Source of the DNA: Ectopseudomonas khazarica
GTDB lineage: Bacteria > Pseudomonadota > Gammaproteobacteria > Pseudomonadales > Pseudomonadaceae
DNA: 64,000 bases
Direction: 5' to 3'
Assembly: GCF_004521985.1 (NCBI RefSeq)
Contig: NZ_SBHZ01000015.1
Location: forward strand, 62,001-126,000
Shown here: positions 33,353 to 41,725 of the stretch, piece by piece
How positions within the stretch are numbered: the first letter of the stretch is position 1
Layout: every line of letters begins with the position of its first letter
The notes under the pieces: model-generated
What the model was told of the DNA's origin: nothing
Databases searched by the model: none
Seen by the model: only the letters and a program-made list of their open reading frames with translations
Translations under genes and position numbers: made by a program

Positions 33353-34105
33353 TTACAGGGTGTAGCCGAAGGATTCGATGATCCTGGCCGCCTCCGGGCC
33401 TTTCAGGTAGTCGACCAGGGCACTGGCGGCAGGGTTGTTCGCGCCCGGCTTGAGGATCACCGCATCCTGCTTGATCGGCTCGTACATGTCACCCGGCACG
33501 ATCCACGCCGAGCCGCTGCTGATCTTGCCGTCCTTGTACACCTGCGACAGGGCGACGAAGCCCAGCTCGGCGTTGCCGCTGGAGACGAACTGGTGCGCCT
33601 GGGTGATGTTCTGGCCTTCGACCAGCTTGTCCCTGAGCGCCTCGCTCAGCCCCAGCTTGTCCAGCACCTGGGTGGCGGCCAGGCCGTAGGGAGCGGCCTT
33701 CGGGTTGGCGATGGACAGGTGCTTGAACTGCCCGGCCTTGAGCGCCGCGGCGCTGCCGTCCAGGTAGTCGGCAGCGGCCGACCACAGCACCAGGCCACCG
33801 ACGGCGTAGGTGAAACGCGAGCCCTCGACCGTCAGGCCCTCGCTCTCCAGCTTGCTCGGGGTGCTGTCGTCGGCGGCGAGGAACACCTCGAACGGTGCGC
33901 CATTGCGAATCTGTGCGTAGAACTGGCCCGTGGCGCCGAAGGCCGCGACCAGCTTGTGCCCGGTGGCTTTCTCGAATTCGGGGGCGATGGCCTGCATCGG
34001 CGCGGTGAAGTTGGCGGCCACGGCCACCTTCACCTCATCGGCCAGCGTGCTGCCGGCGAAGACCAGGCCAAGAACGAGCAGGCTGTGCTTGAGGGGCTTG
34101 AGCAT
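33353..34105 (-). CDS. modA: periplasmic molybdate-binding protein
   Basis: 250 aa with a signal peptide (LLVLGLVFAGSTLA). The mature protein begins DEVKVAVAANFTAPMQAIAPEF, and AFGATGQFYAQIRNGAPFEVFLAAD carries oxyanion-binding serine/threonine and backbone positions typical of ModA. An AAGGA site precedes the ATG; longer in-frame starts cross the ModE-type operator and are rejected. First gene of modABC. Confidence 0.95.
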   Translation of the reverse strand: MLKPLKHSLLVLGLVFAGSTLADEVKVAVAANFTAPMQAIAPEFEKATGHKLVAAFGATGQFYAQIRNGAPFEVFLAADDSTPSKLESEGLTVEGSRFTYAVGGLVLWSAAADYLDGSAAALKAGQFKHLSIANPKAAPYGLAATQVLDKLGLSEALRDKLVEGQNITQAHQFVSSGNAELGFVALSQVYKDGKISSGSAWIVPGDMYEPIKQDAVILKPGANNPAASALVDYLKGPEAARIIESFGYTL

Positions 34106-34173
34106 GAGGATTCCTTGTCGTGTACGGGCGTTGATGGGGCGCCGAGGGCAGGCCGGGTGCGGCCATCCTACAT

Positions 34174-34197
34174 CGTTATATCTATTTGTATATAGCG
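34174..34197. promoter_or_regulatory. ModE-type operator upstream of modABC
   Basis: CGTTATAT - 8 bases - ATATAGCG is an inverted repeat with 7 of 8 matching positions, 69 bp upstream of modA. It matches the CGNTATATA-type dyad bound by molybdate-loaded ModE to repress mod operons. No modE gene is in this window. Confidence 0.75.
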
Positions 34198-34388
34198 CAT
34201 GCGTGCGTCGTTCCCGTGCACGTTCTTCGTGCATGACGACGGGGCATGCACCCAATGGGGATGCAGGCAGTTTTTACCTTGCCAGCGACTACAAAAAACA
34301 TAATTTCGCGAATGCCCCGCTCTGAACAGAATGCCCGCAACGAGCCGCCACGGCGCAACAGTCACGAGCAGAATCAGGGCAGGTACCC

Positions 34389-35747
34389 ATGACCGAGCTG
34401 AAGCAGACCCCCTTTTCCACCTCCGCAGGCCGGGCTTGCCTGCCGCAGGAGATCGACACCCTGGTGGTCGGCGCCGGCCAGGCCGGGGTGGCCATGAGCG
34501 AGCACCTGGGCCGCCTCGGCGTGCCGCACCTGGTGCTGGAGAAGAACCGCATCGCCGAAGCCTGGCGCACGGTGCGCTGGGATTCGCTGGTGACCAACGG
34601 GCCGGTGTGGCATGACCGTTTCCCGGGCATGGAATTTCCCGGTCTCGACCCGGACGCCTTCGCCCACAAGGATCAGGTTGCCGATTACTTCGAGGCCTAC
34701 GCCAGGATGATCGACGCGCCGATCCGCACCGGCGTCGAGGTGAAGCAGGTGCGGCGCAACGCCGAGCGTCCCGGCTTCACCGTGGAAACCTCGGAGGGCG
34801 TGATCCGCGCCAACCGTGTCGTGGCCGCGACCGGCCCGTTCCAGCGTCCGGTCATTCCGGCCATCGCGCCGCAGAGCGAGGCGCTGCTGCAGATTCACTC
34901 GGCGCACTACCGCAACCCGCAGCAACTGCCCGAAGGCGGCGTGCTGGTGATCGGCGCCGGCTCTTCCGGGGTGCAGATCGCCGATGAGCTGAACCGCGCC
35001 GGGCGTCAGGTCTACCTCTCCGTGGGCGCGCACGATCGTCCGCCGCGCAGCTACCGTGGTCGCGACTTCGTCTGGTGGCTGGGCGTGCTCGGCCTGTGGG
35101 ACCTGGAAAGCGTGCAGCCGGGCAAGGAGCACGTGACCATCGCCGTCAGCGGCGCCCATGGCGGCCGCACCATCGACTTCCGCGAGCTGGCCGGGCAGGG
35201 CATCACCCTGGTCGGGCTGACCCGCGCCTTCGAGCAGGGCATGGCGCAGTTCGCCGATGACCTGGCGGAGAACCTGGCCCGTGGCGACGAGAACTACCTG
35301 TCGCTGCTCGATGCCGCCGACGCCTATATCGCCCGCAACGGACTCGATCTGCCGGAAGAGCCCGAGGCCCGCCGGCGCTTCCCCGAGCCGGCCTGCGTCA
35401 GCCAGCCGCTGCGGCAGCTCGATCTGGCCGCGGCCGGTATCGGCACGATCATCTGGGCCACCGGCTTCGCCGTGGACTTCAGCTGGCTGCAGGTCAATGC
35501 CTTCGACGGCAGCGGCAAGCCGCAGCACCAGCGTGGCGTCTCCAGCGAGCCGGGCGTGTACTTCGTCGGCCTGCCGTGGCTGTCGCGGCGGGGCTCCACC
35601 TTCATCTGGGGCGTGTGGCACGACGCCAAGCATGTCGCCGATCACATCGCCACCCAGCGCAAGTACAGCGCCTACCGCGATGCCGCGCAGCGTGCGGCCG
35701 ACACCGCCGGCAGCCCGGCACCCGCCAGCCTGACAGGAGTTCGCTGA
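34389..35747 (+). CDS. FMO/CzcO-type FAD- and NADPH-dependent monooxygenase
   Basis: 452 aa. Two Rossmann dinucleotide motifs are present: the FAD site LVVGAGQAGVAMSEHL (about 25) and the NADPH site VLVIGAGSSGVQIADEL (about 187). A GPFQRPVIP linker and HSAHYRNP, as in flavin monooxygenases, lie between them. Members oxygenate amines, sulfides or ketones. Its stop overlaps the RidA-like start (TGATG), so it leads an operon with RidA-like, DUF1028 and M20 genes. A role in oxidising a nitrogen-containing substrate is inferred. Confidence 0.87.
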   Translation: MTELKQTPFSTSAGRACLPQEIDTLVVGAGQAGVAMSEHLGRLGVPHLVLEKNRIAEAWRTVRWDSLVTNGPVWHDRFPGMEFPGLDPDAFAHKDQVADYFEAYARMIDAPIRTGVEVKQVRRNAERPGFTVETSEGVIRANRVVAATGPFQRPVIPAIAPQSEALLQIHSAHYRNPQQLPEGGVLVIGAGSSGVQIADELNRAGRQVYLSVGAHDRPPRSYRGRDFVWWLGVLGLWDLESVQPGKEHVTIAVSGAHGGRTIDFRELAGQGITLVGLTRAFEQGMAQFADDLAENLARGDENYLSLLDAADAYIARNGLDLPEEPEARRRFPEPACVSQPLRQLDLAAAGIGTIIWATGFAVDFSWLQVNAFDGSGKPQHQRGVSSEPGVYFVGLPWLSRRGSTFIWGVWHDAKHVADHIATQRKYSAYRDAAQRAADTAGSPAPASLTGVR

Positions 35748-36178
35748 TGCCCACGCATACCCGCATCCGCATGTTCAACACCAAGGACACCTACCCCAAC
35801 CAGTCCCTGGACAATGACCTGTGCCAGGCCGTGCGCGCCGGCAACACCGTGTACGTGCGCGGTCAGGTCGGCACCGACTTCGAGGGCAACCTGGTCGGCC
35901 TGGGCGACCCGGCGGCGCAGGCCGAGCAGGCGATGAAGAACGTCAGGCAACTGCTTGCAGAGGCCGGCAGCGACCTCTCGCACATCGTCAAGACCACCAC
36001 CTACATCATCGATCCGCGCTACCGCGAGCCGGTCTATCGCGAAGTCGGCAAGTGGCTCAAGGGCGTGTTCCCGATCTCCACCGGGCTGGTGGTCTCGGCC
36101 CTCGGTCAGCCGCAGTGGCTGATGGAGATCGACGTGATCGCGGTGATCCCGGACGACTGGCCCAGCACGCAGGCCTGA
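35747..36178 (+). CDS. RidA/YjgF-family protein without the catalytic Arg
   Basis: 143 aa, single RidA fold: VRAGNTVYVRGQVGTDFEGNLVGLGDPAAQAEQAMKN-type core (given here in parts), SHIVKTTTYIID, and the C-terminal MEIDVIAVIP. In canonical RidA the FPARSCV segment holds the arginine that activates water for imine hydrolysis; here the aligned segment is FPISTGLV and the Arg is absent. That places it among the non-deaminase Rid subgroups, whose function is not settled. The ATG overlaps the FMO stop. Gap to the DUF1028 gene: 11 bp. Confidence 0.85.
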   Translation: MPTHTRIRMFNTKDTYPNQSLDNDLCQAVRAGNTVYVRGQVGTDFEGNLVGLGDPAAQAEQAMKNVRQLLAEAGSDLSHIVKTTTYIIDPRYREPVYREVGKWLKGVFPISTGLVVSALGQPQWLMEIDVIAVIPDDWPSTQA

Positions 36179-36189
36179 GGAGTGCGCAC

Positions 36190-36864
36190 ATGACTTTTTC
36201 CATCGTCGGGCGCTGCCCGGAGACCGGCCACCTCGGCATTGCCATCAGCTCCTCCAGCATTGCCGTCGGCGCGCGTTGCCCCTGGCTGCGTGCCGGGGTC
36301 GGCGCGGTGTCGACGCAGAACATCACTCTGCCGGCGCTCGGTCCGCAGATCCTCGACCTGCTGGAAAGCGGGCTCGATCCCCAGGCGGCGCTGGACAAGG
36401 CGCTGGGCAGCAATGGCTATGGCCAGTATCGCCAGGTGACGGTGATCGACAGCCATGGTGCCAGCGCGCACTTCTCCGGTCGCGAAGCCCTCGGCATCCA
36501 CCATGCGCGGGCGGGCGAGCAGTGCGTGGCGGCCGGCAACCTGCTGGCGAGCACGGCGGTGATCGAGGCCATGGTCGAGGCCTTCGAACAGGCCGACGGC
36601 GGGCTGCCGGATCGCCTGCTGGCGGCGATGCACGCGGCCATGGCGGCTGGTGGCGAGGCCGGGCCGGTGCACTCGGCGGCGCTGTCGGTGGTGGGTGATT
36701 TAGTTTGGCCGGTGGTCGACCTGCGCGTGGACTGGGCCGAGGTAGATCCCATCGGCGAGCTGGACAAGCTCTGGCGTGCCTACGAGCCGCAACTGCACGA
36801 CTACATCACCCGCGCGCTCGACCCGACCGCCGCGCCCAGCTACGGCGTGCCGGGCGACGAGTAG
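36190..36864 (+). CDS. DUF1028 family protein (Ntn-hydrolase-like)
   Basis: 224 aa. The family hallmark opens the protein: MTFSIVGRCPETGHLGIAIS, then SIAVGARCPWLRAGVGAVSTQ. The fold is Ntn-hydrolase-like, but the reaction is not established. It follows the RidA-like gene by 11 bp in one operon. Co-occurrence with Rid, M20 and P1-peptidase genes suggests hydrolysis of an amide or peptide-like intermediate (inference). The ATG at 36190 matches the family start; a longer frame upstream is the RidA gene in another frame. Confidence 0.87.
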   Translation: MTFSIVGRCPETGHLGIAISSSSIAVGARCPWLRAGVGAVSTQNITLPALGPQILDLLESGLDPQAALDKALGSNGYGQYRQVTVIDSHGASAHFSGREALGIHHARAGEQCVAAGNLLASTAVIEAMVEAFEQADGGLPDRLLAAMHAAMAAGGEAGPVHSAALSVVGDLVWPVVDLRVDWAEVDPIGELDKLWRAYEPQLHDYITRALDPTAAPSYGVPGDE

Positions 36865-37151
36865 GGTGGATGCCGCGTTGCTCGTTCACCGCGCACCAGG
36901 GGGCTGGATACGGCTGCACACCTGCGTCACCGATCCCGGGCAGGGCTTTGGCCGCGACCGGGCGTGCCGTGCGTCGCCGCTGAAGCGCCTCCCACAACCA
37001 CACTCTACGTCCTCAGTTCACACGCGAGCGACGACGGCGGACGACGTATTGCTCGTGCACCGCGTGGCTCCGTGCGGGTGGCGGGATACAGCGCCATCCA
37101 CCCTGCGCATGCGCCGCCTTGTCCATCCACCCACGTACCGGTAACTGCCCC
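36865..37151. repeat. repeat-rich intergenic region (REP-like elements)
   Basis: 287 bp between the DUF1028 and M20 genes. It has TTGCTCGTTCACCGCG (36878-36893) and a near copy TTGCTCGTGCACCGCG (37049-37064). GGGTGGAT (36864-36871) is inverted as ATCCACCC (37096-37103). A reverse-oriented REP unit TCGCCGCTGAAGCGCCTCCC lies at 36974-36993. These match dispersed Pseudomonas-type repeats; no gene is supported. Confidence 0.65.
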
Positions 37152-38366
37152 ATGCCTGCCAGCCGCGACCTGCTCGCCGACCTGATCGCCTTCGACACCA
37201 CCAGCCGCGAATCCAACCTCGCGCTGATCGACTACGTGCGTGATTACCTGGCGGGCTACGGAGTCTCCAGCGAGTTGCTGTTCAACGCCGAACGCAGCAA
37301 AGCCAACCTCTATGCGCGCATCGGTCCGAGTGGCGCGGGGGGCGTGATGCTGTCCGGCCACAGTGACGTGGTGCCGATAGACGGGCAGCACTGGACGGTG
37401 CCGGCCTTCGCCATGAGCGAGCGCGACGGGCGCCTGTACGGGCGAGGTACGGCGGACATGAAAGGCTTCATCGCCTGCGTGCTGGCGGCCGTGCCGGGCT
37501 TTCTGCGCCAGCCGCTGCGGCTGCCGCTGCATATCGCCATTTCCTATGACGAGGAGGTCGGTTGCCTCGGCGTGCGCAGCCTGGTCGAGCGTCTGCGCGG
37601 CAGCCACGAGCGCCCGGCCATCTGCCTGATCGGCGAGCCCACCGAGATGCGCCCGGTGCTCGGGCACAAGGGCAAGCTGGCGATGCGCTGCGAGGTGCAC
37701 GGCGCCGCCTGCCACTCGGCCTACGCGCCGCGAGGGGTGAACGCCATCGAGTACGCGGCCAGGCTGATCGGCCAGCTGGGCGAGATCGGTACGCGCCTGG
37801 CGGCGCCCGAGCGTCACGATGCACGTTTTGACCCGCCTTACTCCACGCTGCAGACCGGTGTGATCCAGGGCGGCCGGGCCCTGAACATCGTGCCCGCCGA
37901 GTGCCGTTTCGACTTCGAGATGCGCGCCTTGCCAGCCGATGATCCACAGCAGGTCGCCAGTGAGCTGCGTGCCTACGCCGAGCGTGAGCTGCTGCCGCGC
38001 ATGCGTGCGGTGAGCGCGGACAGCGACATCCGCTTCAGCGAGCTGTCGAGTTATCCCGGCCTGCTGACCGATGCGGCCAGCGACGCCGCGCGTCTGCTGG
38101 CGCTGATCGCCGAACGCGAGGACTTCAGCACCGTCGCCTTCGGCACCGAGGGCGGCCTGTTCGACGAGGCCGGCGTGGCCACCGTGGTCTGCGGCCCCGG
38201 CAGCATGGAGCAGGGGCACAAGCCGGACGAATTCGTCAGCCTCGAGCAGCTGGCCCGTTGCGACGCGATGCTGGCGCGGCTGGCGAGCTGGATGCAGCAG
38301 TCGGCTTCGCCAGCGGGAAAACCTGCTCCTTCGACAGGATTCTCGGCGGCTGCGCCGTCCGCCTGA
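37152..38366 (+). CDS. M20 family acetylornithine deacetylase-like hydrolase
   Basis: 404 aa, co-catalytic zinc amidohydrolase of the ArgE/DapE/M20 type. The metal motifs SGHSDVVPIDG (about 80), GRGTADMKGF (about 108), DEEVGCLG (about 138) and GPGSMEQGHKPDEF near residue 358 are intact. It removes an acyl group from an acylated amino compound. Its operon neighbours (DUF1028, Rid, FMO, amine-type ABC importer, P1 peptidase) argue against a biosynthetic argE role. Start chosen at MPASRDLLAD; the ATG 11 codons upstream adds unrelated sequence. Confidence 0.87.
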   Translation: MPASRDLLADLIAFDTTSRESNLALIDYVRDYLAGYGVSSELLFNAERSKANLYARIGPSGAGGVMLSGHSDVVPIDGQHWTVPAFAMSERDGRLYGRGTADMKGFIACVLAAVPGFLRQPLRLPLHIAISYDEEVGCLGVRSLVERLRGSHERPAICLIGEPTEMRPVLGHKGKLAMRCEVHGAACHSAYAPRGVNAIEYAARLIGQLGEIGTRLAAPERHDARFDPPYSTLQTGVIQGGRALNIVPAECRFDFEMRALPADDPQQVASELRAYAERELLPRMRAVSADSDIRFSELSSYPGLLTDAASDAARLLALIAEREDFSTVAFGTEGGLFDEAGVATVVCGPGSMEQGHKPDEFVSLEQLARCDAMLARLASWMQQSASPAGKPAPSTGFSAAAPSA

Positions 38367-38405
38367 GCGAGCTGGCCAGCCAGGCCCTGGCTGGCGCAAC
38401 CTTGC

Positions 38406-39239
38406 CTAGCTGCGATACAGCTTGAGGCTCTCGACCCGCTCCCGGTAGGCGCCGAGACGCTCCTTGAGCTGATCCTTGTGCTGGGTGGCGACGCAGTGCA
38501 GCAGCACGTTCAGCGCGCTGGTCAGGCCGCCGGTGGATTCGAGAATCAACCCGGTCTTGGTTTTCATGGTGACGATGTAGGGCGTTTCGATGTGGCGGGC
38601 GATACCATATTCGTCGGTGAACACCACTAGGTCGGTGCCCTGGCGCAGGCAGTTGTTGGCGAAGGCGATACCCGCGTCGGCATAGGGCGCGATGTCCACC
38701 AGGATCACGCAGCAACGCTGGTTGTGGCTGTCCAGCCATTGCCCCAGCACGCCGCTGTAGAGGTCGAGAAACTCCACCCCGGAACGCACCAGGGCCAGGC
38801 GATTGGCGAAGTCCTCGGCCAGCCCGCGAATGGTCTGGAAGCCGCAGACGAATACGCGCTCGGCCTCGCTGACACGCGCCACGATATCGCGCCAGTGCTG
38901 GCTGCCGAGTTGCTCGGCGAAGGCTCGCAGCGCTTCGATCTCCTCGTTCAGGTGGGTGACCAGATCTTCCGGCTGCTCGACCCGTTCGATCAGCGTCGGG
39001 TTGAGCAATGACTGCACGCGGACTTCGTCGCGGAGTTCGTCCTTCAGGCTCTTCAGGCCCTTGTAGCCGAGCCGGCGCAGGAAGCGGCTGACGGTGTTGG
39101 GGCTGACGCCGCTCTTGCTCGCGAGGCTGGCGCCATTCTCGAACGCCAGCGTCTCCAGGTTGGCCTGGATATAGGCCCAGAGGGTGCGCTCGGCCGGCGT
39201 CAGCTTGCCTTCCAGGTGTTGCATCTTGCCATCGAGCAT
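38406..39239 (-). CDS. RpiR-family transcriptional regulator
   Basis: 277 aa from the ATG at MLDGKMQHLE, which has AAGGAA about 9 bases before it. An in-frame ATG at 39257 is also possible (AGAAGAA); the most upstream one at 39275 sits inside the 20-bp palindrome and lacks a ribosome site. The N-terminal RpiR helix-turn-helix reads ASLASKSGVSPNTVSRFLRRLGYKGLKSLK. The SIS domain (about 115-245) includes VFVCGFQTIRGLAEDFANRLAL and normally binds a phosphosugar; here the ligand may be different. It diverges from the amine-type ABC importer. Confidence 0.88.
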   Translation of the reverse strand: MLDGKMQHLEGKLTPAERTLWAYIQANLETLAFENGASLASKSGVSPNTVSRFLRRLGYKGLKSLKDELRDEVRVQSLLNPTLIERVEQPEDLVTHLNEEIEALRAFAEQLGSQHWRDIVARVSEAERVFVCGFQTIRGLAEDFANRLALVRSGVEFLDLYSGVLGQWLDSHNQRCCVILVDIAPYADAGIAFANNCLRQGTDLVVFTDEYGIARHIETPYIVTMKTKTGLILESTGGLTSALNVLLHCVATQHKDQLKERLGAYRERVESLKLYRS

Positions 39240-39267
39240 GTCCGTTTCCTTTGCCATGCCAAATTCT

Positions 39268-39287
39268 TCTGACATTTAAATGTCAGA
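39268..39287. promoter_or_regulatory. perfect 20-bp palindrome (RpiR operator)
   Basis: TCTGACATTTAAATGTCAGA is fully symmetric. It lies 29 bp upstream of the proposed rpiR-family start and 186 bp upstream of the binding-protein gene, in the divergent interval. An operator bound by the RpiR-family protein, controlling itself and the importer, is the simplest reading. Confidence 0.75.
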
Positions 39288-39472
39288 GTGTTGATATTTG
39301 GAAGAAATATATTCTACCCTGCATCCGTAACGCAAAAGAGCTGTCGATTGACCGCCGTTCGGGTGAGGAAGCCAGCAGAAGTCTTTCCGCCTCGTTGTCG
39401 ACGCTCGCGAATTCCTGCCGCAACAAGCAAATGTCGCGCCCTGACGCGACCAGAACAGTGGAGAACAGGAAC

Positions 39473-40504
39473 ATGCTCAAGCTGCGTCATCTCACCCTGT
39501 GTGTCGCCCTCGGTGGCACGAGCGCTACCGCCCTGGCTGCCGAGGAACTGCACCTCTACAACTGGGGCGACTACATCAACCCCGAGGTACTGACTCGGTT
39601 TTCCGCCGCAACCGGCATCAAGGTGTCACTCGATACCTATGGCAGCAACGAAGAGATGCTGGCCAAGTTGCAGGCCGGTGCCAAGGGCTATGACATCGTC
39701 TTTCCCTCGGTACACATGCACGACACCATGGCCGTGCTCGATCTGCTGGAAAAGACCGACATCAATCAGGACCCGGCCTTCGCCAATATCGACCCTGCCT
39801 TTCTGCGTGCCAAGTCCGATCCCAAGGGTGAGTACTGCATGCCTTACGCCTGGGGCACGGTGGGCATCTTCTACAACAAGAACAAGGTGTCCAAGCCGAT
39901 CGAGAGCTGGGACGACTTCTTTGCCGAGGCCCAGGCCGGCAAGAAGGTGATCCTGCTCGACGACATGCGCGAGACCCTCGGCGTCGGCCTGATCAAGGAC
40001 GGCAAGTCGGTCAACACCACCAACGCCGCCGAACTCAAGCAGGCCGCGGACTGGCTGATCGAACGCAAGCCGCTGGTTTCCGCCTTCACCTACGACAGCG
40101 TGCCGATGGTGCAGTCCGGCGACGCCGCTGCCGCGCACTACTTCGTCGGCGCCATGATGTACGTGAAGCAGGACCCGCAGAACCTCGCCTACGTCATCCC
40201 CAAGGAAGGCGCGACCATGTACCAGGAAGACGTCTGCGTGCTCAAGAGTGCGCCGAACAAAGCGGCTGCCAAGCGCTTCATGAGCTTCCTGCTGCAACCG
40301 GAAATCGCCGCGCTGAACACCGCGCAGCAGATGAACGGCACGCCGAACCGGGAAGCGCTCAAGCTGCTGCCGGCTGAGCTGCGTGACAACCCGCAGGTCA
40401 ACCCGCCGGCCGAGGTGATGGCCAAGCTGCAGATCTTCGGCGACCTGGGCAAGGGCCTGAAACAGTACGACCGCGTCTGGACACGCGTGCGTACCGCCAA
40501 CTGA
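39473..40504 (+). CDS. polyamine-type ABC transporter substrate-binding protein
   Basis: 343 aa with a signal peptide (HLTLCVALGGTSATALA). The mature start EELHLYNWGDYINPEVLTRF is the PotD/PotF/SpuD signature, and SPVHMHDTMAVL-type (FPSVHMHDTMAVLDLLE) and MPYAWGTVGIFYNKNK follow. Family ligands are putrescine, spermidine or related cationic compounds. It begins an operon with potA/B/C-type genes; a REP pair separates it from the ATPase gene. RpiR control is inferred from the palindrome. Confidence 0.88.
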   Translation: MLKLRHLTLCVALGGTSATALAAEELHLYNWGDYINPEVLTRFSAATGIKVSLDTYGSNEEMLAKLQAGAKGYDIVFPSVHMHDTMAVLDLLEKTDINQDPAFANIDPAFLRAKSDPKGEYCMPYAWGTVGIFYNKNKVSKPIESWDDFFAEAQAGKKVILLDDMRETLGVGLIKDGKSVNTTNAAELKQAADWLIERKPLVSAFTYDSVPMVQSGDAAAAHYFVGAMMYVKQDPQNLAYVIPKEGATMYQEDVCVLKSAPNKAAAKRFMSFLLQPEIAALNTAQQMNGTPNREALKLLPAELRDNPQVNPPAEVMAKLQIFGDLGKGLKQYDRVWTRVRTAN

Positions 40505-40523
40505 GCCGGCCCGTGCCGCCAGC

Positions 40524-40583
40524 TCGCGGCTGCAGCCCCTCCCACGGATTGCAGGTTCCCTGTGGGAGGGGCTTCAGCCGCGA
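40524..40583. repeat. inverted REP pair (REPIN) after the polyamine-type SBP gene
   Basis: TCGCGGCTGCAGCCCCTCCC (40524-40543) and its near inverse GGGAGGGGCTTCAGCCGCGA (40564-40583) face each other across 20 bases. Both are of the GTGGGAGGGGCTTCAGCCGC type also seen at 36974, 51152 and 63821. As RNA it forms a long hairpin between the binding-protein and ATPase genes. Confidence 0.8.
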
Positions 40584-40609
40584 TCACTCCGATATCAGTG
40601 GAGTCCTCC

Positions 40610-41725
40610 ATGACCGCTTTCACCCAAACTGCGCCGGTGGTCGAGATTCGTGGCGCGGTGAAACACTACCGTGCACCGGAAGGGCATCTGGTGCGTGCCC
40701 TCGACGGTCTCGATCTGGCCGTGGGCAGCAACGAGTTCGTCACCCTGCTGGGGCCATCGGGCTGCGGCAAGACCACCCTGCTGCGAACCATCAGCGGCTT
40801 CGAGCAGCTGGATGGTGGTGAGCTGCTGATCCAGGGGCAGCCGATGAACAGCGTGCCGCCCCACAGACGCCCGGTGCACACGGTGTTCCAGAGCTACGCA
40901 CTGTTTCCGCACATGAGCATCGGCGACAACGTCGGCTACGCGCTGGACGTGCGCGGCGTAGGCAAGGCCGAGAAACGCCAGCGTGTCGGCGAGGCGCTGG
41001 AGCTGGTAGGCCTCGCCGGCATGGAGCGGCGCAAGCCGGGCCAGCTTTCCGGTGGTCAGCAGCAGCGCGTGGCGCTGGCCCGCGCCATCGTCGACCGGCC
41101 GGCGCTGTTGCTGCTCGACGAGCCGCTGTCCGCCCTCGACCGCCAGCTGCGCCAGGCCATGCAGCGCGAGCTGAAGAACCTGCAGCACGAGCTGGGCATC
41201 GCCTTCGTCTTCGTCACCCACGACCAGGAGGAAGCGCTGACCATGAGCGACCGCATCGTCGTGCTCAATGGCGGGCATATCCAGCAGATCGGTGCGCCGG
41301 CGGAGATCTACCACCGTCCGGCCAACGCCTTCGTTGCCGGCTTCATTGGCGAGAGCAACCTGTTCGACGCGCACGTCAGCGCCATCGATGCTGGCGTCGC
41401 CTACCTGCTCGATAGCCAGGGCGATTTGCTGCATGCGCGTCACCCGGCGCTGTGCGTTGGCCAGTACGTCCAGCTCATGCTGCGCCCCGAGCAGTTTTCC
41501 CTGCACTGTCCTGGCGAGGGCTTCGCCGCCGTGGAGGGCCGCCTGGAGCAACTGCTGTTCATCGGCAAGGATTTCGAACTGCTGCTGCGCACCGCCCATG
41601 GGCGGCAGATCAAGGCCGTGTTGCGCGATGTCGCACAGCCGCAACTGCAACGCCTGCGCACGGGTGACAGCGTGCAACTGTGGTACGGCCTGGAAGCCGC
41701 ACACCTGATCGCGGGAGGTGCCTGA
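40610..41725 (+). CDS. polyamine-type ABC transporter ATPase
   Basis: 371 aa, PotA-like. Walker A is GPSGCGKTT (about 48), the signature LSGGQQQRVALARA and Walker B LLLLDEPLSALD; a TOBE-2 domain lies at about 290-365. The start MTAFTQTAPVVEIRG is chosen; upstream in-frame sequence is the REP pair. Its stop overlaps the next start as TGATG. It drives import of the ligand bound by the upstream SBP. Confidence 0.92.
   Translation: MTAFTQTAPVVEIRGAVKHYRAPEGHLVRALDGLDLAVGSNEFVTLLGPSGCGKTTLLRTISGFEQLDGGELLIQGQPMNSVPPHRRPVHTVFQSYALFPHMSIGDNVGYALDVRGVGKAEKRQRVGEALELVGLAGMERRKPGQLSGGQQQRVALARAIVDRPALLLLDEPLSALDRQLRQAMQRELKNLQHELGIAFVFVTHDQEEALTMSDRIVVLNGGHIQQIGAPAEIYHRPANAFVAGFIGESNLFDAHVSAIDAGVAYLLDSQGDLLHARHPALCVGQYVQLMLRPEQFSLHCPGEGFAAVEGRLEQLLFIGKDFELLLRTAHGRQIKAVLRDVAQPQLQRLRTGDSVQLWYGLEAAHLIAGGA

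Noticed and set aside
37152..38366. Calling the M20 enzyme argE of arginine synthesis
   Set aside because: Motifs fit the whole M20 family, and the neighbours are catabolic; no arginine genes nearby.
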